From Streptomyces sp. MZ04 (GTDB lineage Bacteria > Actinomycetota > Actinomycetes > Streptomycetales > Streptomycetaceae), in assembly GCF_004684775.1 (NCBI RefSeq), contig NZ_SRIC01000021.1:1-56123 (forward strand): a stretch of 56,123 nucleotides of DNA, in the 5' to 3' direction. Both the position numbers and the translations under genes were made by a program. Shown here piece after piece: positions 1 through 9,153 of this stretch. Below the pieces are notes generated by a model. The model was not told the DNA's origin. It did no database searches and saw only the letters and a program-made list of their open reading frames with translations. Position 1 is the stretch's first letter. Every line of letters begins with the position of its first letter.

Positions 1-1154
1 GGGGCGGGGGCGGCGGCCGGTGCCTGGGGCGCCGCGGCGTACGGGTTCGGCGTCCCGGACGGGTCCTGCGGCTGCTGCATCGCGAAGGGCTGGCCGCCCT
101 GCTGAGGCGGCGGCGGTGCGTACCACCCGGGCTGGCCCTGGCCGGGCACGGGCAGCTGGCCCTGCGGCGGCATGCCACCGGGCATCGCACCCGGCTGTCC
201 CGGCTGCACCGGCTGCTGCAGGCCCGCGCGCTGGTCGACCGTGGAGCGGTAGTCGACGGCGCCCTGCGTCATCCGCATGTACGCCTCCTCCAGCGAGGCC
301 TGGTGCGGGGAGAGCTCCCACACGCGGACGTCCGCGCCGTGCGCGAGGTCGCTGATGCGGGGGAGCGGAAGGCCGGTGACCCGGAGCGCGCCGTCCTGCT
401 CGGGCAGGACCTGGCCGCCCGCCTCGGTCAGCGCGGCCGTCAGCTTCTCGCGCTGCTGCGGCTCGCTGTCCGGCGTACGCACGCGGGCGAAGTCGGCGGA
501 GTTGTGCGAGATGAAGTCCTTGACGCTCATGTCCGCGAGGAGCTGCCCGCGGCCGATCACGATCAAGTGCTCGGCGGTGAGCGCCATCTCGCTCATCAGG
601 TGGGATGACACGAAGACCGTGCGCCCCTCCGCCGCGAGCGACTTCATCAGGTTGCGGACCCAGAGGATGCCTTCGGGGTCGAGGCCGTTGACCGGCTCGT
701 CGAAGAGCAGCACCTGCGGGTCGCCGAGCAGCGCCGCCGCGATGCCCAGGCGCTGGCCCATGCCGAGCGAGAAGCCCTTGGAGCGCTTCTTCGCCACGTC
801 CTGGAGGCCCACGACGCCGAGCACCTCGTCGACCCGGCGGGCCGGGATGCCGGAGAGCTGCGCGAGGCACAGGAGGTGGTTGCGCGCGTGCCGGCCGCCG
901 TGCACCGCCTTGGCGTCGAGCAGGGCGCCGACCTGGCGGGGGGCGTTGGGGAGCTTGCGGTACGGGTAGCCGCCGATCGTCACCTGGCCCGTGGTGGGTT
1001 GGTCGAGCCCGAGGATCATGCGCATCGTCGTCGACTTGCCGGAGCCGTTGGGGCCCAGGAAGCCGGTGACGGTGCCGGGTCGCACCTGAAAGGAAAGGTT
1101 GTACACGGCTGTCTTGGCGCCGTAGCGCTTCGTCAGGCCGACTGCCTCGATCAT
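1..1154 (-). CDS. ABC-2 type transporter ATP-binding protein, cut by the left window edge
   Basis: ATPase subunit of an ABC exporter of the ABC-2/DrrA type; it would couple ATP hydrolysis to a membrane permease. The protein starts MIEAVGLTKRYG at 1154. It has Walker A GPNGSGKS (residues 34-41), the signature SLGMGQR, Walker B VLLFDEP and a VSSH switch motif. After the ATPase core (about residue 310) comes a Pro/Gln/Gly-rich tail that runs off the window, so the stop is not seen. It is clearly paralogous to the ATPase at 2818-3807, including the shared LSPHQASLEEAYMRMT-type segment. Its permease is expected beyond the left edge. The substrate cannot be told from the sequence. Confidence 0.9.
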   Translation of the reverse strand, partial: MIEAVGLTKRYGAKTAVYNLSFQVRPGTVTGFLGPNGSGKSTTMRMILGLDQPTTGQVTIGGYPYRKLPNAPRQVGALLDAKAVHGGRHARNHLLCLAQLSGIPARRVDEVLGVVGLQDVAKKRSKGFSLGMGQRLGIAAALLGDPQVLLFDEPVNGLDPEGILWVRNLMKSLAAEGRTVFVSSHLMSEMALTAEHLIVIGRGQLLADMSVKDFISHNSADFARVRTPDSEPQQREKLTAALTEAGGQVLPEQDGALRVTGLPLPRISDLAHGADVRVWELSPHQASLEEAYMRMTQGAVDYRSTVDQRAGLQQPVQPGQPGAMPGGMPPQGQLPVPGQGQPGWYAPPPPQQGGQPFAMQQPQDPSGTPNPYAAAPQAPAAAPA

Positions 1155-1214
1155 TCTCCGCACCCATCGAATGGTTCAGGACGTCGGGGCACACGCCCCC
1201 GTAAGGGTTAGGAG

Positions 1215-1243
1215 GATATAGCCGAGCTGACGGTTCCAGCCAA
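1215..1243 (-). promoter_or_regulatory. Candidate promoter of the first ABC ATPase
   Basis: On the minus strand TTGGCT (1243-1238) and TATATC (1220-1215) are separated by exactly 17 nt, 61 nt upstream of the ATG at 1154. This resembles a housekeeping sigma-70 (HrdB) promoter. Prediction only. Confidence 0.45.
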
Positions 1244-1262
1244 GACCGAGTAAAAAGCGGCG

Positions 1263-2051
1263 TCACGGAAAGCCCGGCTGCGGTACGACCCAGCCCTCCT
1301 CGGCGAAGACACGCGCCCCGGACTCGCGCACCGCACGGTCGCCGGCCGCCCTCCGCACCCAGCTCGCCGGATCGGGCCCGAGCAGCTCCCGCAGGCGTGC
1401 TGACGCCTCGATCAGCGAGGCCAGCAGTGCCGCCTGGTCGCCGCCGCCGGGGCGGGGCAGGCCGGTGCCGGGATAGGCGAGCACTCCGTACGAGCTGACG
1501 TAGGCGAACGCGCCGTCGAGCCGGTCCCCGGACGGCATCGTCATCGCGAAGTCACCGCCGGGAAGGAGCACGCGCCGGTAGTTGGGGATCTCCGTGTCGT
1601 CGACCGCCCGGAGCTGGTCCAGATCCAGCCAGCTCACGACGAGGGAGGTTTCGGCCGCCGGGTCCAGGTAAGGGGCGGCCGCCACGTACCCGGCACGCCC
1701 GATGTGCGCCGAGCAGCCCACCGCGATGCCGCGCACGGTCACCGGCACCATCGGCACGGCCGACGAGATGCCGAGCCGTCCCAGCTTGTACGCCACCTGC
1801 GCGGGAGCGGCGTTCGAGCCGACGGCGACGACCGGCGTGCGGTCGCCGGTGACCGCCTGGCCGAGCCCGCCGAGCGTCTCGTCCAGCGTCCGCCCGCCGA
1901 CGGACCACCGACCCAGCGGGAGCGGTCGTACGTCGAGCGGGAGCAGCTCCTCGCCGGCCAGGAGGGCGGGCCAGGGGACGGGACGCCCCGGATACGTCAG
2001 CGGCCGCAGGGCGGGCACCTCGTCGAGGCCGAGAGCCGTGAGGCTAGGCAT
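1263..2051 (-). CDS. Conserved actinobacterial protein of unknown function
   Basis: 262-aa protein translated from an ATG that overlaps the 3' end of the ABC permease gene by 8 nt, so the two are probably translationally coupled. No signal peptide or membrane helix is visible. A VVAVGSNAAPAQ segment near residue 75 recalls the glycine-rich YGSN loop of gamma-glutamylcyclotransferase-like folds, but the resemblance is weak and no catalytic Glu can be assigned. The operon position suggests a link to the ABC transporter, with no further support. Function not assigned. Confidence 0.75.
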   Translation of the reverse strand: MPSLTALGLDEVPALRPLTYPGRPVPWPALLAGEELLPLDVRPLPLGRWSVGGRTLDETLGGLGQAVTGDRTPVVAVGSNAAPAQVAYKLGRLGISSAVPMVPVTVRGIAVGCSAHIGRAGYVAAAPYLDPAAETSLVVSWLDLDQLRAVDDTEIPNYRRVLLPGGDFAMTMPSGDRLDGAFAYVSSYGVLAYPGTGLPRPGGGDQAALLASLIEASARLRELLGPDPASWVRRAAGDRAVRESGARVFAEEGWVVPQPGFP

Positions 2052-2814
2052 CCCGCTTCTTCAGGAGTGCGTAACCGCCGATCAGGGCGACCACGACCCA
2101 CGCCACCATGATCGCGAGCCCGCCCCACGGCCCGTACGGAGTGTCGTCGTCCAGCGGAGTCTTCACCTGCATGATTCTGCTTCCGGCCTGGTCGGGGAGG
2201 TAGCGGCCGACCTTCTTGGTGGCCGATACGTTGCCCAGGATGCTGGAGATCAGGAAGAAGAACGGCATCAGGATGCCGAGCGAGAGCATGGGGCTGCGCA
2301 GCATCGTGGCGACGCCCATCGAGAACATCGCGATGAGCGCCATGTAGAGCCCGCCGCCGATGACCGCGCGCAGCACACCGGGATCGCCGATCTCCGCCCT
2401 GTGCTCGCCGAGCATCGCCTGCCCCACGAAGAACGCGATGAAGCTCGTGACGATGCCGACCGCCAGGGAGAGCAGGGTGGCGACCATGACCTTGCTGAAC
2501 ATGAAGGTGCCGCGCTGTGGCACCGCGGAGAGCGAGGTGCGGATCATTCCGGTGCTGTACTCGTTCGAGACGACGAGCACACCGAAGACGATCATCGCGA
2601 GCTGGCCGAGGCTCATCCCGGCGAAGCTGGTGAAGGTCGGGTCGAAGACCCTGCGGTCCTGGGCGTTGAGGCTGTCGTAGTCGTTCTTCGCCAGGATGCT
2701 GATCAGCAGGCCGAGCCCGACCGTGACGACCACGGCGAGACCCAGCGTCCACACGGTCGACGCGACCGAGCGGATCTTCGTCCACTCCGACTTCAGGACC
2801 TGCGCCGCGGCCAT
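2044..2814 (-). CDS. ABC-2 type transporter permease
   Basis: 256-aa integral membrane subunit of an ABC exporter. It begins MAAAQVLKSEWTKIRS, the usual opening of Streptomyces ABC-2 permeases with an SEWTK cytoplasmic lead. About six hydrophobic segments follow, the first near residues 20-41 and the last just before the KKRDA C-terminus. An EYSTGMIRTSL motif, typical of the family, lies near residue 85. The start is 3 nt after the stop of the ATPase gene at 2818-3807, so the two form an operon with the downstream 1263-2051 gene. Substrate unknown. Confidence 0.9.
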   Translation of the reverse strand: MAAAQVLKSEWTKIRSVASTVWTLGLAVVVTVGLGLLISILAKNDYDSLNAQDRRVFDPTFTSFAGMSLGQLAMIVFGVLVVSNEYSTGMIRTSLSAVPQRGTFMFSKVMVATLLSLAVGIVTSFIAFFVGQAMLGEHRAEIGDPGVLRAVIGGGLYMALIAMFSMGVATMLRSPMLSLGILMPFFFLISSILGNVSATKKVGRYLPDQAGSRIMQVKTPLDDDTPYGPWGGLAIMVAWVVVALIGGYALLKKRDA

Positions 2815-2817
2815 CGC

Positions 2818-3807
2818 TCAGGCCCCCTTCTTCTGCTGCTGCCAGCTGTCGCCCCAGCCTTCGGCCCGCTGCGGGGGCGGCGGGGCGCCGGGCCCTTCGT
2901 GGTCCGCGTGCGCGTGGTACTCCACCGACTCGGCGGTGAGCCGCATGAACGCCTCCTCGAGCGAGGCCTGCTGGGGGCTCAGCTCATGGAGGACGAGCTG
3001 ATGCCGGGCGGCGAGTTCGCCGAGCTTCTCAGCGGGCGTGCCGTCGACCTCAAGGCTGCCGTTGCCCGCCTCGACGGCGGTGACGCCCTCCTGGTGCAGC
3101 ACGTCGAGGAGCCGCTCGCGCTGCGGGGAGCGCAGTCTGACGTACGACCGTGAGTTCTGCTGGATGAAGTCCGACATGGAGGTGTCGGCGAGGAGCCTGC
3201 CCTGGCCGATGACGACGAGATGGTCGGCGGTCAGCGCCATCTCGCTCATCAGGTGCGAGGAGACGAAGACCGTACGCCCCTGTGAGGCGAGGGACTTCAT
3301 CAGATTCCGGATCCAGTGGATGCCCTCGGGGTCGAGCCCGTTGACCGGCTCGTCGAACATCAGGATCTCGGGGTCGCCGAGCAGCGCCCCCGCGATGCCG
3401 AGCCGCTGGCCCATGCCGAGCGAGAAGCCCTTGGCCTTCTTCTTGGCGACCTGGGTCAGGCCGACCGTGTCCAGGACCTCATGGACGCGGGCGCGCGGGA
3501 TGCCGTTGCTCTGCGCGAGGCAGAGAAGGTGGTTGAAGGCGCTGCGCCCGCCGTGCATGGCCTTGGCGTCGAGGAGGGCGCCGATGTACTTCAGCGGGTC
3601 CTTCAGCTGCGCGTACCGCTTGCCGTCGATCCGGACGTTCCCCGCCGACGGGTTGTCGAGCCCGAGCATCATCCGCATGGTCGTGGACTTGCCCGCGCCG
3701 TTGGGACCGAGGAAGCCGGTGACGATGCCCGGGTGCACGGTGAAGGTCAGATGGTTGACGGCGACCTTCTCGCCGTACCGCTTGGTCAGCCCCTCGAGCT
3801 CGATCAT
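2818..3807 (-). CDS. ABC-2 type transporter ATP-binding protein
   Basis: 329-aa ATPase subunit, first gene of the operon with the permease and the 1263-2051 gene. Walker A GPNGAGKS is at residues 34-41, followed by the signature SLGMGQR, Walker B ILMFDEP and VSSH. The C-terminal 100 residues are accessory, ending in a charged, Pro-rich and Gln/Lys-rich tail (GAPPPPQ, QQQKKGA). It is a close paralogue of the ATPase at the left edge, which suggests duplication of a transporter unit. The start ATG at 3807 gives the same MIE opening as the paralogue. Confidence 0.92.
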   Translation of the reverse strand: MIELEGLTKRYGEKVAVNHLTFTVHPGIVTGFLGPNGAGKSTTMRMMLGLDNPSAGNVRIDGKRYAQLKDPLKYIGALLDAKAMHGGRSAFNHLLCLAQSNGIPRARVHEVLDTVGLTQVAKKKAKGFSLGMGQRLGIAGALLGDPEILMFDEPVNGLDPEGIHWIRNLMKSLASQGRTVFVSSHLMSEMALTADHLVVIGQGRLLADTSMSDFIQQNSRSYVRLRSPQRERLLDVLHQEGVTAVEAGNGSLEVDGTPAEKLGELAARHQLVLHELSPQQASLEEAFMRLTAESVEYHAHADHEGPGAPPPPQRAEGWGDSWQQQKKGA

Positions 3808-3828
3808 GCGGCCACGCTAAAACGGGAC

Positions 3829-3862
3829 AGAGCCCCCTGCCACCGGAGCGGCAAGGGGCTCT
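3829..3862 (-). terminator. Rho-independent-like terminator downstream of filP
   Basis: The arms AGAGCCCC and GGGGCTCT enclose a TGCC/GGCA inner stem, with a loop around ACCGGAGC. The hairpin sits between the filP stop (3931) and the ABC ATPase start (3807), so it can separate filP transcription from the ABC operon. Confidence 0.6.
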
Positions 3863-3866
3863 AGGA

Positions 3867-3930
3867 GCGCCCCGAAGGGGCGCGGGGAACTGCGCGACCA
3901 GCCACAGCGGACCGTCAGATCCCCACGACC
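3867..3930. repeat. Dispersed intergenic repeat, copy 1
   Basis: The 17-nt palindrome GCGCCCCGAAGGGGCGC is followed by GGGGAACTGCGCGACC and an AGCCACAGCGGACC-like stretch ending in GATCCCCACG. A near-identical element in opposite orientation lies at 36341-36400, downstream of icmA. Such CGCAGTTCCCCGCGCCCC elements are familiar in Streptomyces intergenic regions. It directly abuts the filP stop codon. Confidence 0.75.
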
Positions 3931-4866
3931 TCAGCGGGTCTGCTGTGCAGGCACCCCGCGGGAGATCGGCTCGTCCTCGGCAGGCGTACCGGCGGCGGCC
4001 ACGGCCGCACCGGTAAGCGTGGCCAGCATCTCGCGCACATTGGTCAGCTGAGCGTTGATGGAGTCACGACGGTTCGTCAGAGCGGCGAGCTCCCGCTCCG
4101 ACTCGCTGCGAATCCGGTCAGCCTTGGCATTGGCATCGGCGACGATGTCCTCGGCCTGACGCTGAGCCGTCTCCACCGTCTGACGAGCGCGACGCTCGGC
4201 ATCGGTGCGGAGCTTCTCCGCCTCGAGGCGAAGCTGCTCCGCGCGGTGCTCGATCTCCGCGAGGCGCTTCTCGGCCTTGGCCTGACGCGAGGCCAGGTCA
4301 CGCTCCGACTGCTCGCGGCGCTTGGCGAGGTTCGTCTCGAAGTCGGCCGCGGCCTGGGCGGCCTTGGCGCGGGTCTCCTCGAAGAGGGCGTCCGCCTCCT
4401 CGCGCTTCTGCTGCGCGTCCTTCTGCGCCTCGGTGCGCAGCGTACCCGCCTCGCCCTTGGCCTTCTCGACGATCCGGACGCCCTCGTCCTCCGCCTTGGC
4501 CTTGCGCTCCGCGGCGAACGACTCGGCGTCGTTGCGCACCTGCTGGGCCGCCGACTCGGCGAGCTCACGGTGCTGCTCGGCTGCGCGACGGGCCTCCTCG
4601 CGCAGGTCCTTCGCCTCCTCCTCGGCGAGGCGGAGGATCTTCTCGACGCGGGCACCGAGACCGGCGTACGACGGCTCGGCGTCGGCTACCTGGGCCTGGG
4701 CGTTCTGCGTCTCGAGGTGCAGCTCCTCGATGCGCTTTTCCAGAGCAGTGATACGAGCAAGAGCGCTGTCACGGTCGGAGACGAGCTTGGAGATACGTTC
4801 GTCCACCTGAGCGCGGTCGTACCCACGCCGCACAAGCTCGAAGCCGTAGGGGGAAGTGTCGCTCAT
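3931..4866 (-). CDS. filP: FilP, intermediate-filament-like coiled-coil cytoskeletal protein
   Basis: 311-aa rod protein that in Streptomyces self-assembles into a cytoskeletal network and contributes to hyphal tip growth with DivIVA and Scy. The N-terminus (GFELVRRGYDRAQVD) has the DivIVA-like polar-protein motif. Residues about 20-265 are almost uninterrupted coiled coil rich in Ala/Glu/Arg/Lys, and the C-terminus has the RRDSINAQLTNVREMLATL segment shared with Scy. The length matches FilP homologues, which older annotation calls cellulose-binding proteins. The start ATG at 4866 has an AGGAA ribosome site. The gene lies directly downstream of scy, 182 nt away on the same strand, as in S. 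coelicolor. Confidence 0.93.
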   Translation of the reverse strand: MSDTSPYGFELVRRGYDRAQVDERISKLVSDRDSALARITALEKRIEELHLETQNAQAQVADAEPSYAGLGARVEKILRLAEEEAKDLREEARRAAEQHRELAESAAQQVRNDAESFAAERKAKAEDEGVRIVEKAKGEAGTLRTEAQKDAQQKREEADALFEETRAKAAQAAADFETNLAKRREQSERDLASRQAKAEKRLAEIEHRAEQLRLEAEKLRTDAERRARQTVETAQRQAEDIVADANAKADRIRSESERELAALTNRRDSINAQLTNVREMLATLTGAAVAAAGTPAEDEPISRGVPAQQTR

Positions 4867-5048
4867 GGGGTTCCTGTCGAATGAGACCGGTGAGGTGATA
4901 GAGGGAATCCTAGGGGTCCAAGCGGCGTGTCATCGAGCAGATGCCCGTTTGATCTGGAGAATGACACCCCTTTTGAGTGGCTAACCGCCAGAGCACTTGC
5001 CAGGGACAGTGCCGAAGGTCCTTTCAAAGCACGGCAAATGCTCCTTGG

Positions 5049-8000
5049 CTAGCCCTCAGACGTCTTGCCACCCGATCGAGTTGACCCCGCCGCCGCACCG
5101 GCCTTGACGCCCCCCGCGCCGGAGCCGCCGTTCGACGGCGGTTTCGCGCCGGTCGGTGGGGCCTCAAAAGATTCCAACGCCTCGAGCACGTCCTGGACAC
5201 GGGAGATCTCGGCGTTGATGTCCTCGCGGCGCCGGACCAGGACCTCGAGCTCGCGCTTGCCCTCGGAAACCATCCGCTCGGCCTCGGCCTCCGCCTCCGC
5301 CTTGACCCGCTCGGCGTCGCGCACCAGACCCGACACCTTCGCCTCGGCCTCCTTGAGCAGCGCCTCGGCCTTCTTCACGGCACCGATCCGCACCGAGCCG
5401 GCCTCGGAATTCGCGTCCGACACCAGCTCCTTGGCCTTCGCCTCGGCCTCGGCACGCTGCTCCTCGGCGGCCTTCACCAAGGCGTCACAGCGCTCGCCCG
5501 CGGACTTCATCGCCTCGGCGGACTCGCGGCGCGCACGCTCGTGCAGCTCCTCGATCTCGGCGGTCAGACGGTCGCGCTGCTCCTCGGAGCGCTCCCTTAT
5601 GGCCGTCGCGTCCCTGCGGGCGCCGACGAGCAGCTCGTCCGCGTCCGTACGGGCCTTCTCCACCCGCGAGTTGCCCTCGACCGTCGCCTCGGAGACGAGC
5701 CGGTCGGCCTCCGCGCGGGCGGCGCCGACCATCGTGTCGGCCTGCGCCTCCGCGTCCGTGGTGGCCTTGAGCGCCTTCTCCTGGGCCTCGGACGTCAGCT
5801 TCTCGGCCTCGGCCGCCGCCTCCGTGATGAGCGTGTCGACCTGCTCGGCCGCCTCCGAGCGGCGCTTGTTGGCGGCCTGACGCGCCTCGTCCAGGGTGCG
5901 CTCGGCCTCCTCCCGCGCCTGCGAGGTGAGCCGCTCGGCCTCGGCCGCGGCCTCCGCCTTGACGCGCTCGGACTCGGACCGGATGCGCTCGGCGTGCTGC
6001 TGGGCCGAGCCCACCGTCTCGGCGGCGTCCGCACGAAGCCGCTCGGCGTCGCCCGTGGCGTCCGAGATGAGCTTCTCGGCCTTCGCCACCGACTCCGTGC
6101 GCTGCCGGTCGGCCTCGGCGGTCGTCTCCGTCTGCAGCCGCTCGGCCTCGCTGCGCGCCTCGCCGATCAGCTGGTCGGCCTGGTTCGCGGCGTCGCTGCG
6201 GATGCGGTTGGCGTCCTCGCGGGCGTCGGCACGCGTGCGCGACGCGTCCTGCTCGGCCGACGCGATCGCGTCCGACGCTTCCGTACGGGACCGCTGGGCG
6301 ATCTCGGAAGCCTCCGAACGCAGCCGCTCGGCCTCCGCGATCGCGTCCGAAACCGTGCGCTCCGCGAGGTTCTTGGCGGCCTCCGACTCCGCGGTGGCCT
6401 CGCGCCGGGTGCGATTGGCGTCCTCGGTGGCGCGCTCCCGCTCGGCGTAGGCGTCCGCGCGCACGCGGTCCGCCTCCTCCTGCGCCTCGGTCCTCGTACG
6501 CTCCGCCGCGTGCTCGGCGGCGCTGCGCAGGCCCGCGACCTCGTCCTGTGCGCTCTCGTGCAGGCCGGCCACGGAGTCCCGTACGGACTGCGCGGTCTGC
6601 TCGGCGCTGGAGACCATCTCGGTCGCCCTGCGGTCGGCCTCCTCGACGAGGCGGACGGCCTCGGCCTGCGCCTCCTCGACGCGCTTGCGGGCGGAGGCGA
6701 GCAGCTCCTCGCTCTGCTCGCGGGCCCGCTCGCGCTCCTGGTCGGCCTCGCCGCGCGCGGAGCTGAGGGTCTCCTCGGCCTCGCGGCGGCGCCGGGCGGC
6801 CTCCTCCTGGGCGGCGGAGAGTGCCTCCGCGGCCTCGGTGGAGATGCGCTCTGCGGCGGTGGCGGCCTCCGCGCGGACCCGGTCCGCGGATTCCTGGGCC
6901 TCCGACTTGAGCCGCTCCGCCTCGGCTGCGGCCTCCGAACGCAGGCGTACGGCGACGCTCTCGCCCTCGGCGCGGGCCTGCGAGGCGTCGGCTGCGGCCT
7001 CGGTGCGCAGCCGCTCGGCCTCGGTCTCGGCCTGCGACTGAAGGGTGCGGATCCGCTCGGCGGACTCCGTGCGCAGCCGGTCCGTCTCGTCGGCGGCTTC
7101 CTTGCGGATGCGCTCGGCCTCGGCACGGGCGTCGGTCAGCGCCTGCTCGGCGGCGGCGAGGCGCTCCTCGGCCTCCGTGTGCAGGCGCGTCAGCTCGTCG
7201 GCGGCCTCGGACTTCCGTGCCGCTATCGCCCGCTCGGTCTCGTCGTGCAGCGCCCGCGCGGCGTCCTCGGCCTCCGACTTCGTGGCCTCGGCCTGCTCGG
7301 CGGCCTCCCCGCGGTGCCGCTCGGCCTCCGCACGGGTGCGCTCGAGCGTCTCCTCGGCCTGCTTGCGCAGGGTCGTGGCGCGCTCGATGGCCTCGGTGCG
7401 GACCCGCTCGCTCTCGGTGGCCGCGGCCGACTTCAGCTCGTCCCCGTCGGCCTTCGCCTTGGCGAGCAGCTCCTCGGCGGACTTGGCCGCCTCCTCGATC
7501 TTCTGGACGGCCTCGCGCCGGGCCTCGCCGCGGATCCGCTCGCCCTCGGCCACCGCGTCGGCCCGCAGCTGCTCGGCCTCGCCGCGCAGGCGGCGGGCCT
7601 CCTCCTGCAGCTCGACGGTCTTGGCGCGGTACTCCTTGGTGTCGTCCTTCGCCGCGCCCTTGAGCTGCGCGGCGATGTCATGCGCCTCGCCGCGCAGCCG
7701 GTCCGCCTCCGCCTCGGCCTCCGAGCGGATCCGCTCGGCCTCCTCGGTGGCGGACTTCGTCGTCTCCTTGGCGTCCTTGGACGCCTTGTCGAGTACGTCC
7801 TCCGCGGTGCGGGCGGCCTTGGCGAGCTGGCCCGCGGTCTCCTCGGCGGTGATCGTGCGCGCCTTCTCGGCGGCGTCCTTGATCAGCTTCTCGGCCTCGG
7901 CGCGGGCGTCGGCGACGACCTGCTCGGCCTCGGACTTGGTGGCCTCGGCCTCCTTGGTGGCCTCGCCGACAAGACGGGCGACCTGCTCCTTGGCCGTACG

Positions 8001-8921
8001 CGTGCGCTGTTCGTTGGCGCCTTCGGCGGCCGAGAGCTGCTTGGCCACGGCGTCCTTGGCCTCGGTGAGGACCTTGTCCGCCTCGGCACGCGCCTCGCGC
8101 AGCGCCGTCTCGGCCTCCGCCATCCGCTGCTCGGCGGCCCGGCTCGCCTCGGTGGCCTGGCGGCGCGCCTGCTCGGACTCGGTGGCCGTGGTGGAGCGCA
8201 GGTTCTCCGCGTGGTCGGTGGCCTCCTGGGCCTGCGTCGACGCGGCGTTCAGGAGGCGCTCGGCGTCGGTGCGGGCCCGGCGCGTGATCGACTCGGCCTC
8301 CGCGCGGGCGGACTCGGCGTCGCTCGACATGCGCTGCCGCGCCTCTTCGGCGACGCGCTCGGCCTCGGCGCGGGCGGCGGCCAGGGCCTGGTCGGCCTCG
8401 GCGCGGGACTCCTCGAGCAGGCGGCGTGCCTGCTGTTCCGTACGCGCGCGCAGCTGCTCGGCCCACGCCACGTTCTCGTTGACGTGCGCCTCGACGGTCT
8501 GGCGGCGCTCGGACAGCTCCTGGTCGAGCTGCTGACGGCGCGACACCGCCTCGGAGTGCAGCTCGGACTGGAGCCTGGCCTGCTGCTCGGCGTGCTCCTG
8601 GAGGATGCGCTGGGTCTGCGCCCTGGCGTCCCGCAGCTCCCGCTCGGCGTCCTGGCGCAGCTGGTCGGCCTGGATCTGGGCGTTACGGAGCAACTGCTCG
8701 GCCTGGTAGCCGATGTCCGCGCCGTCGTAGGCAGGGCGGGACGCGAGGCTGCGGCGCGCCTCGTGCAGCTTGGCGCGCAACACCTCGACCTGGTAGCCGA
8801 GGTCCTCGGCGTGCTGGACGGCCTTCTCCCGCTCGGTCTTCAGCCGGTCCATCTCGGCCTCGAACCGCGAAAGGCTGTCCGTCTCAGTCCGCGAGTTCTC
8901 TTGGCGTTCGTAGCCCCGCAC
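5049..8921 (-). CDS. scy: Scy, giant coiled-coil polarity protein
   Basis: About 1290-aa protein that organises the Streptomyces tip-organising centre by scaffolding DivIVA and FilP. Nearly the whole length is Ala/Glu/Arg heptad or hendecad coiled coil with many AEAERLR-type repeats. The N-terminus carries LSRFEAEMDRLKTERE and GYQVEVLRAKLHEARR, characteristic of Scy. The C-terminus repeats the REDINAEISRVQDVLEAL motif of FilP, then a disordered Gly/Pro/Lys tail. The frame is open up to a TTG at 8951. The GTG at 8921 is preferred because it gives the VRGYERQE N-terminus expected from homologues (from memory), but no strong ribosome site decides it. The extreme codon bias makes long spurious frames on the other strand. 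Confidence 0.93.
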   Translation of the reverse strand: MRGYERQENSRTETDSLSRFEAEMDRLKTEREKAVQHAEDLGYQVEVLRAKLHEARRSLASRPAYDGADIGYQAEQLLRNAQIQADQLRQDAERELRDARAQTQRILQEHAEQQARLQSELHSEAVSRRQQLDQELSERRQTVEAHVNENVAWAEQLRARTEQQARRLLEESRAEADQALAAARAEAERVAEEARQRMSSDAESARAEAESITRRARTDAERLLNAASTQAQEATDHAENLRSTTATESEQARRQATEASRAAEQRMAEAETALREARAEADKVLTEAKDAVAKQLSAAEGANEQRTRTAKEQVARLVGEATKEAEATKSEAEQVVADARAEAEKLIKDAAEKARTITAEETAGQLAKAARTAEDVLDKASKDAKETTKSATEEAERIRSEAEAEADRLRGEAHDIAAQLKGAAKDDTKEYRAKTVELQEEARRLRGEAEQLRADAVAEGERIRGEARREAVQKIEEAAKSAEELLAKAKADGDELKSAAATESERVRTEAIERATTLRKQAEETLERTRAEAERHRGEAAEQAEATKSEAEDAARALHDETERAIAARKSEAADELTRLHTEAEERLAAAEQALTDARAEAERIRKEAADETDRLRTESAERIRTLQSQAETEAERLRTEAAADASQARAEGESVAVRLRSEAAAEAERLKSEAQESADRVRAEAATAAERISTEAAEALSAAQEEAARRRREAEETLSSARGEADQERERAREQSEELLASARKRVEEAQAEAVRLVEEADRRATEMVSSAEQTAQSVRDSVAGLHESAQDEVAGLRSAAEHAAERTRTEAQEEADRVRADAYAERERATEDANRTRREATAESEAAKNLAERTVSDAIAEAERLRSEASEIAQRSRTEASDAIASAEQDASRTRADAREDANRIRSDAANQADQLIGEARSEAERLQTETTAEADRQRTESVAKAEKLISDATGDAERLRADAAETVGSAQQHAERIRSESERVKAEAAAEAERLTSQAREEAERTLDEARQAANKRRSEAAEQVDTLITEAAAEAEKLTSEAQEKALKATTDAEAQADTMVGAARAEADRLVSEATVEGNSRVEKARTDADELLVGARRDATAIRERSEEQRDRLTAEIEELHERARRESAEAMKSAGERCDALVKAAEEQRAEAEAKAKELVSDANSEAGSVRIGAVKKAEALLKEAEAKVSGLVRDAERVKAEAEAEAERMVSEGKRELEVLVRRREDINAEISRVQDVLEALESFEAPPTGAKPPSNGGSGAGGVKAGAAAGSTRSGGKTSEG

Positions 8922-9153
8922 TGCGCGGTCCCATCCGTCCCCTGGTCGCAAGTCTCTGACGTACGAGCCCTGTCCATCCGCCGAACGGGGCCCCCGGGGA
9001 ATGGTGTCAGATCAACAGCGGAGCCTGGGCTGCTGCCCCGACGCTCGTCCCCCGAAACCCGGACCCCGGCACGCGGCCGCCCAGCGTACGGACGACCGGC
9101 CGCCCAGACTTCGGACGGCCGCCCCCAACCCTACCGGCCCAAGTATGCGGAGG

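Noticed and set aside
9074..9124. Three CGGCCGCCC-type direct repeats upstream of scy
   Set aside because: Spacing is irregular (23 and 19 nt) and the motif is common in GC-rich DNA; not enough for an operator call.
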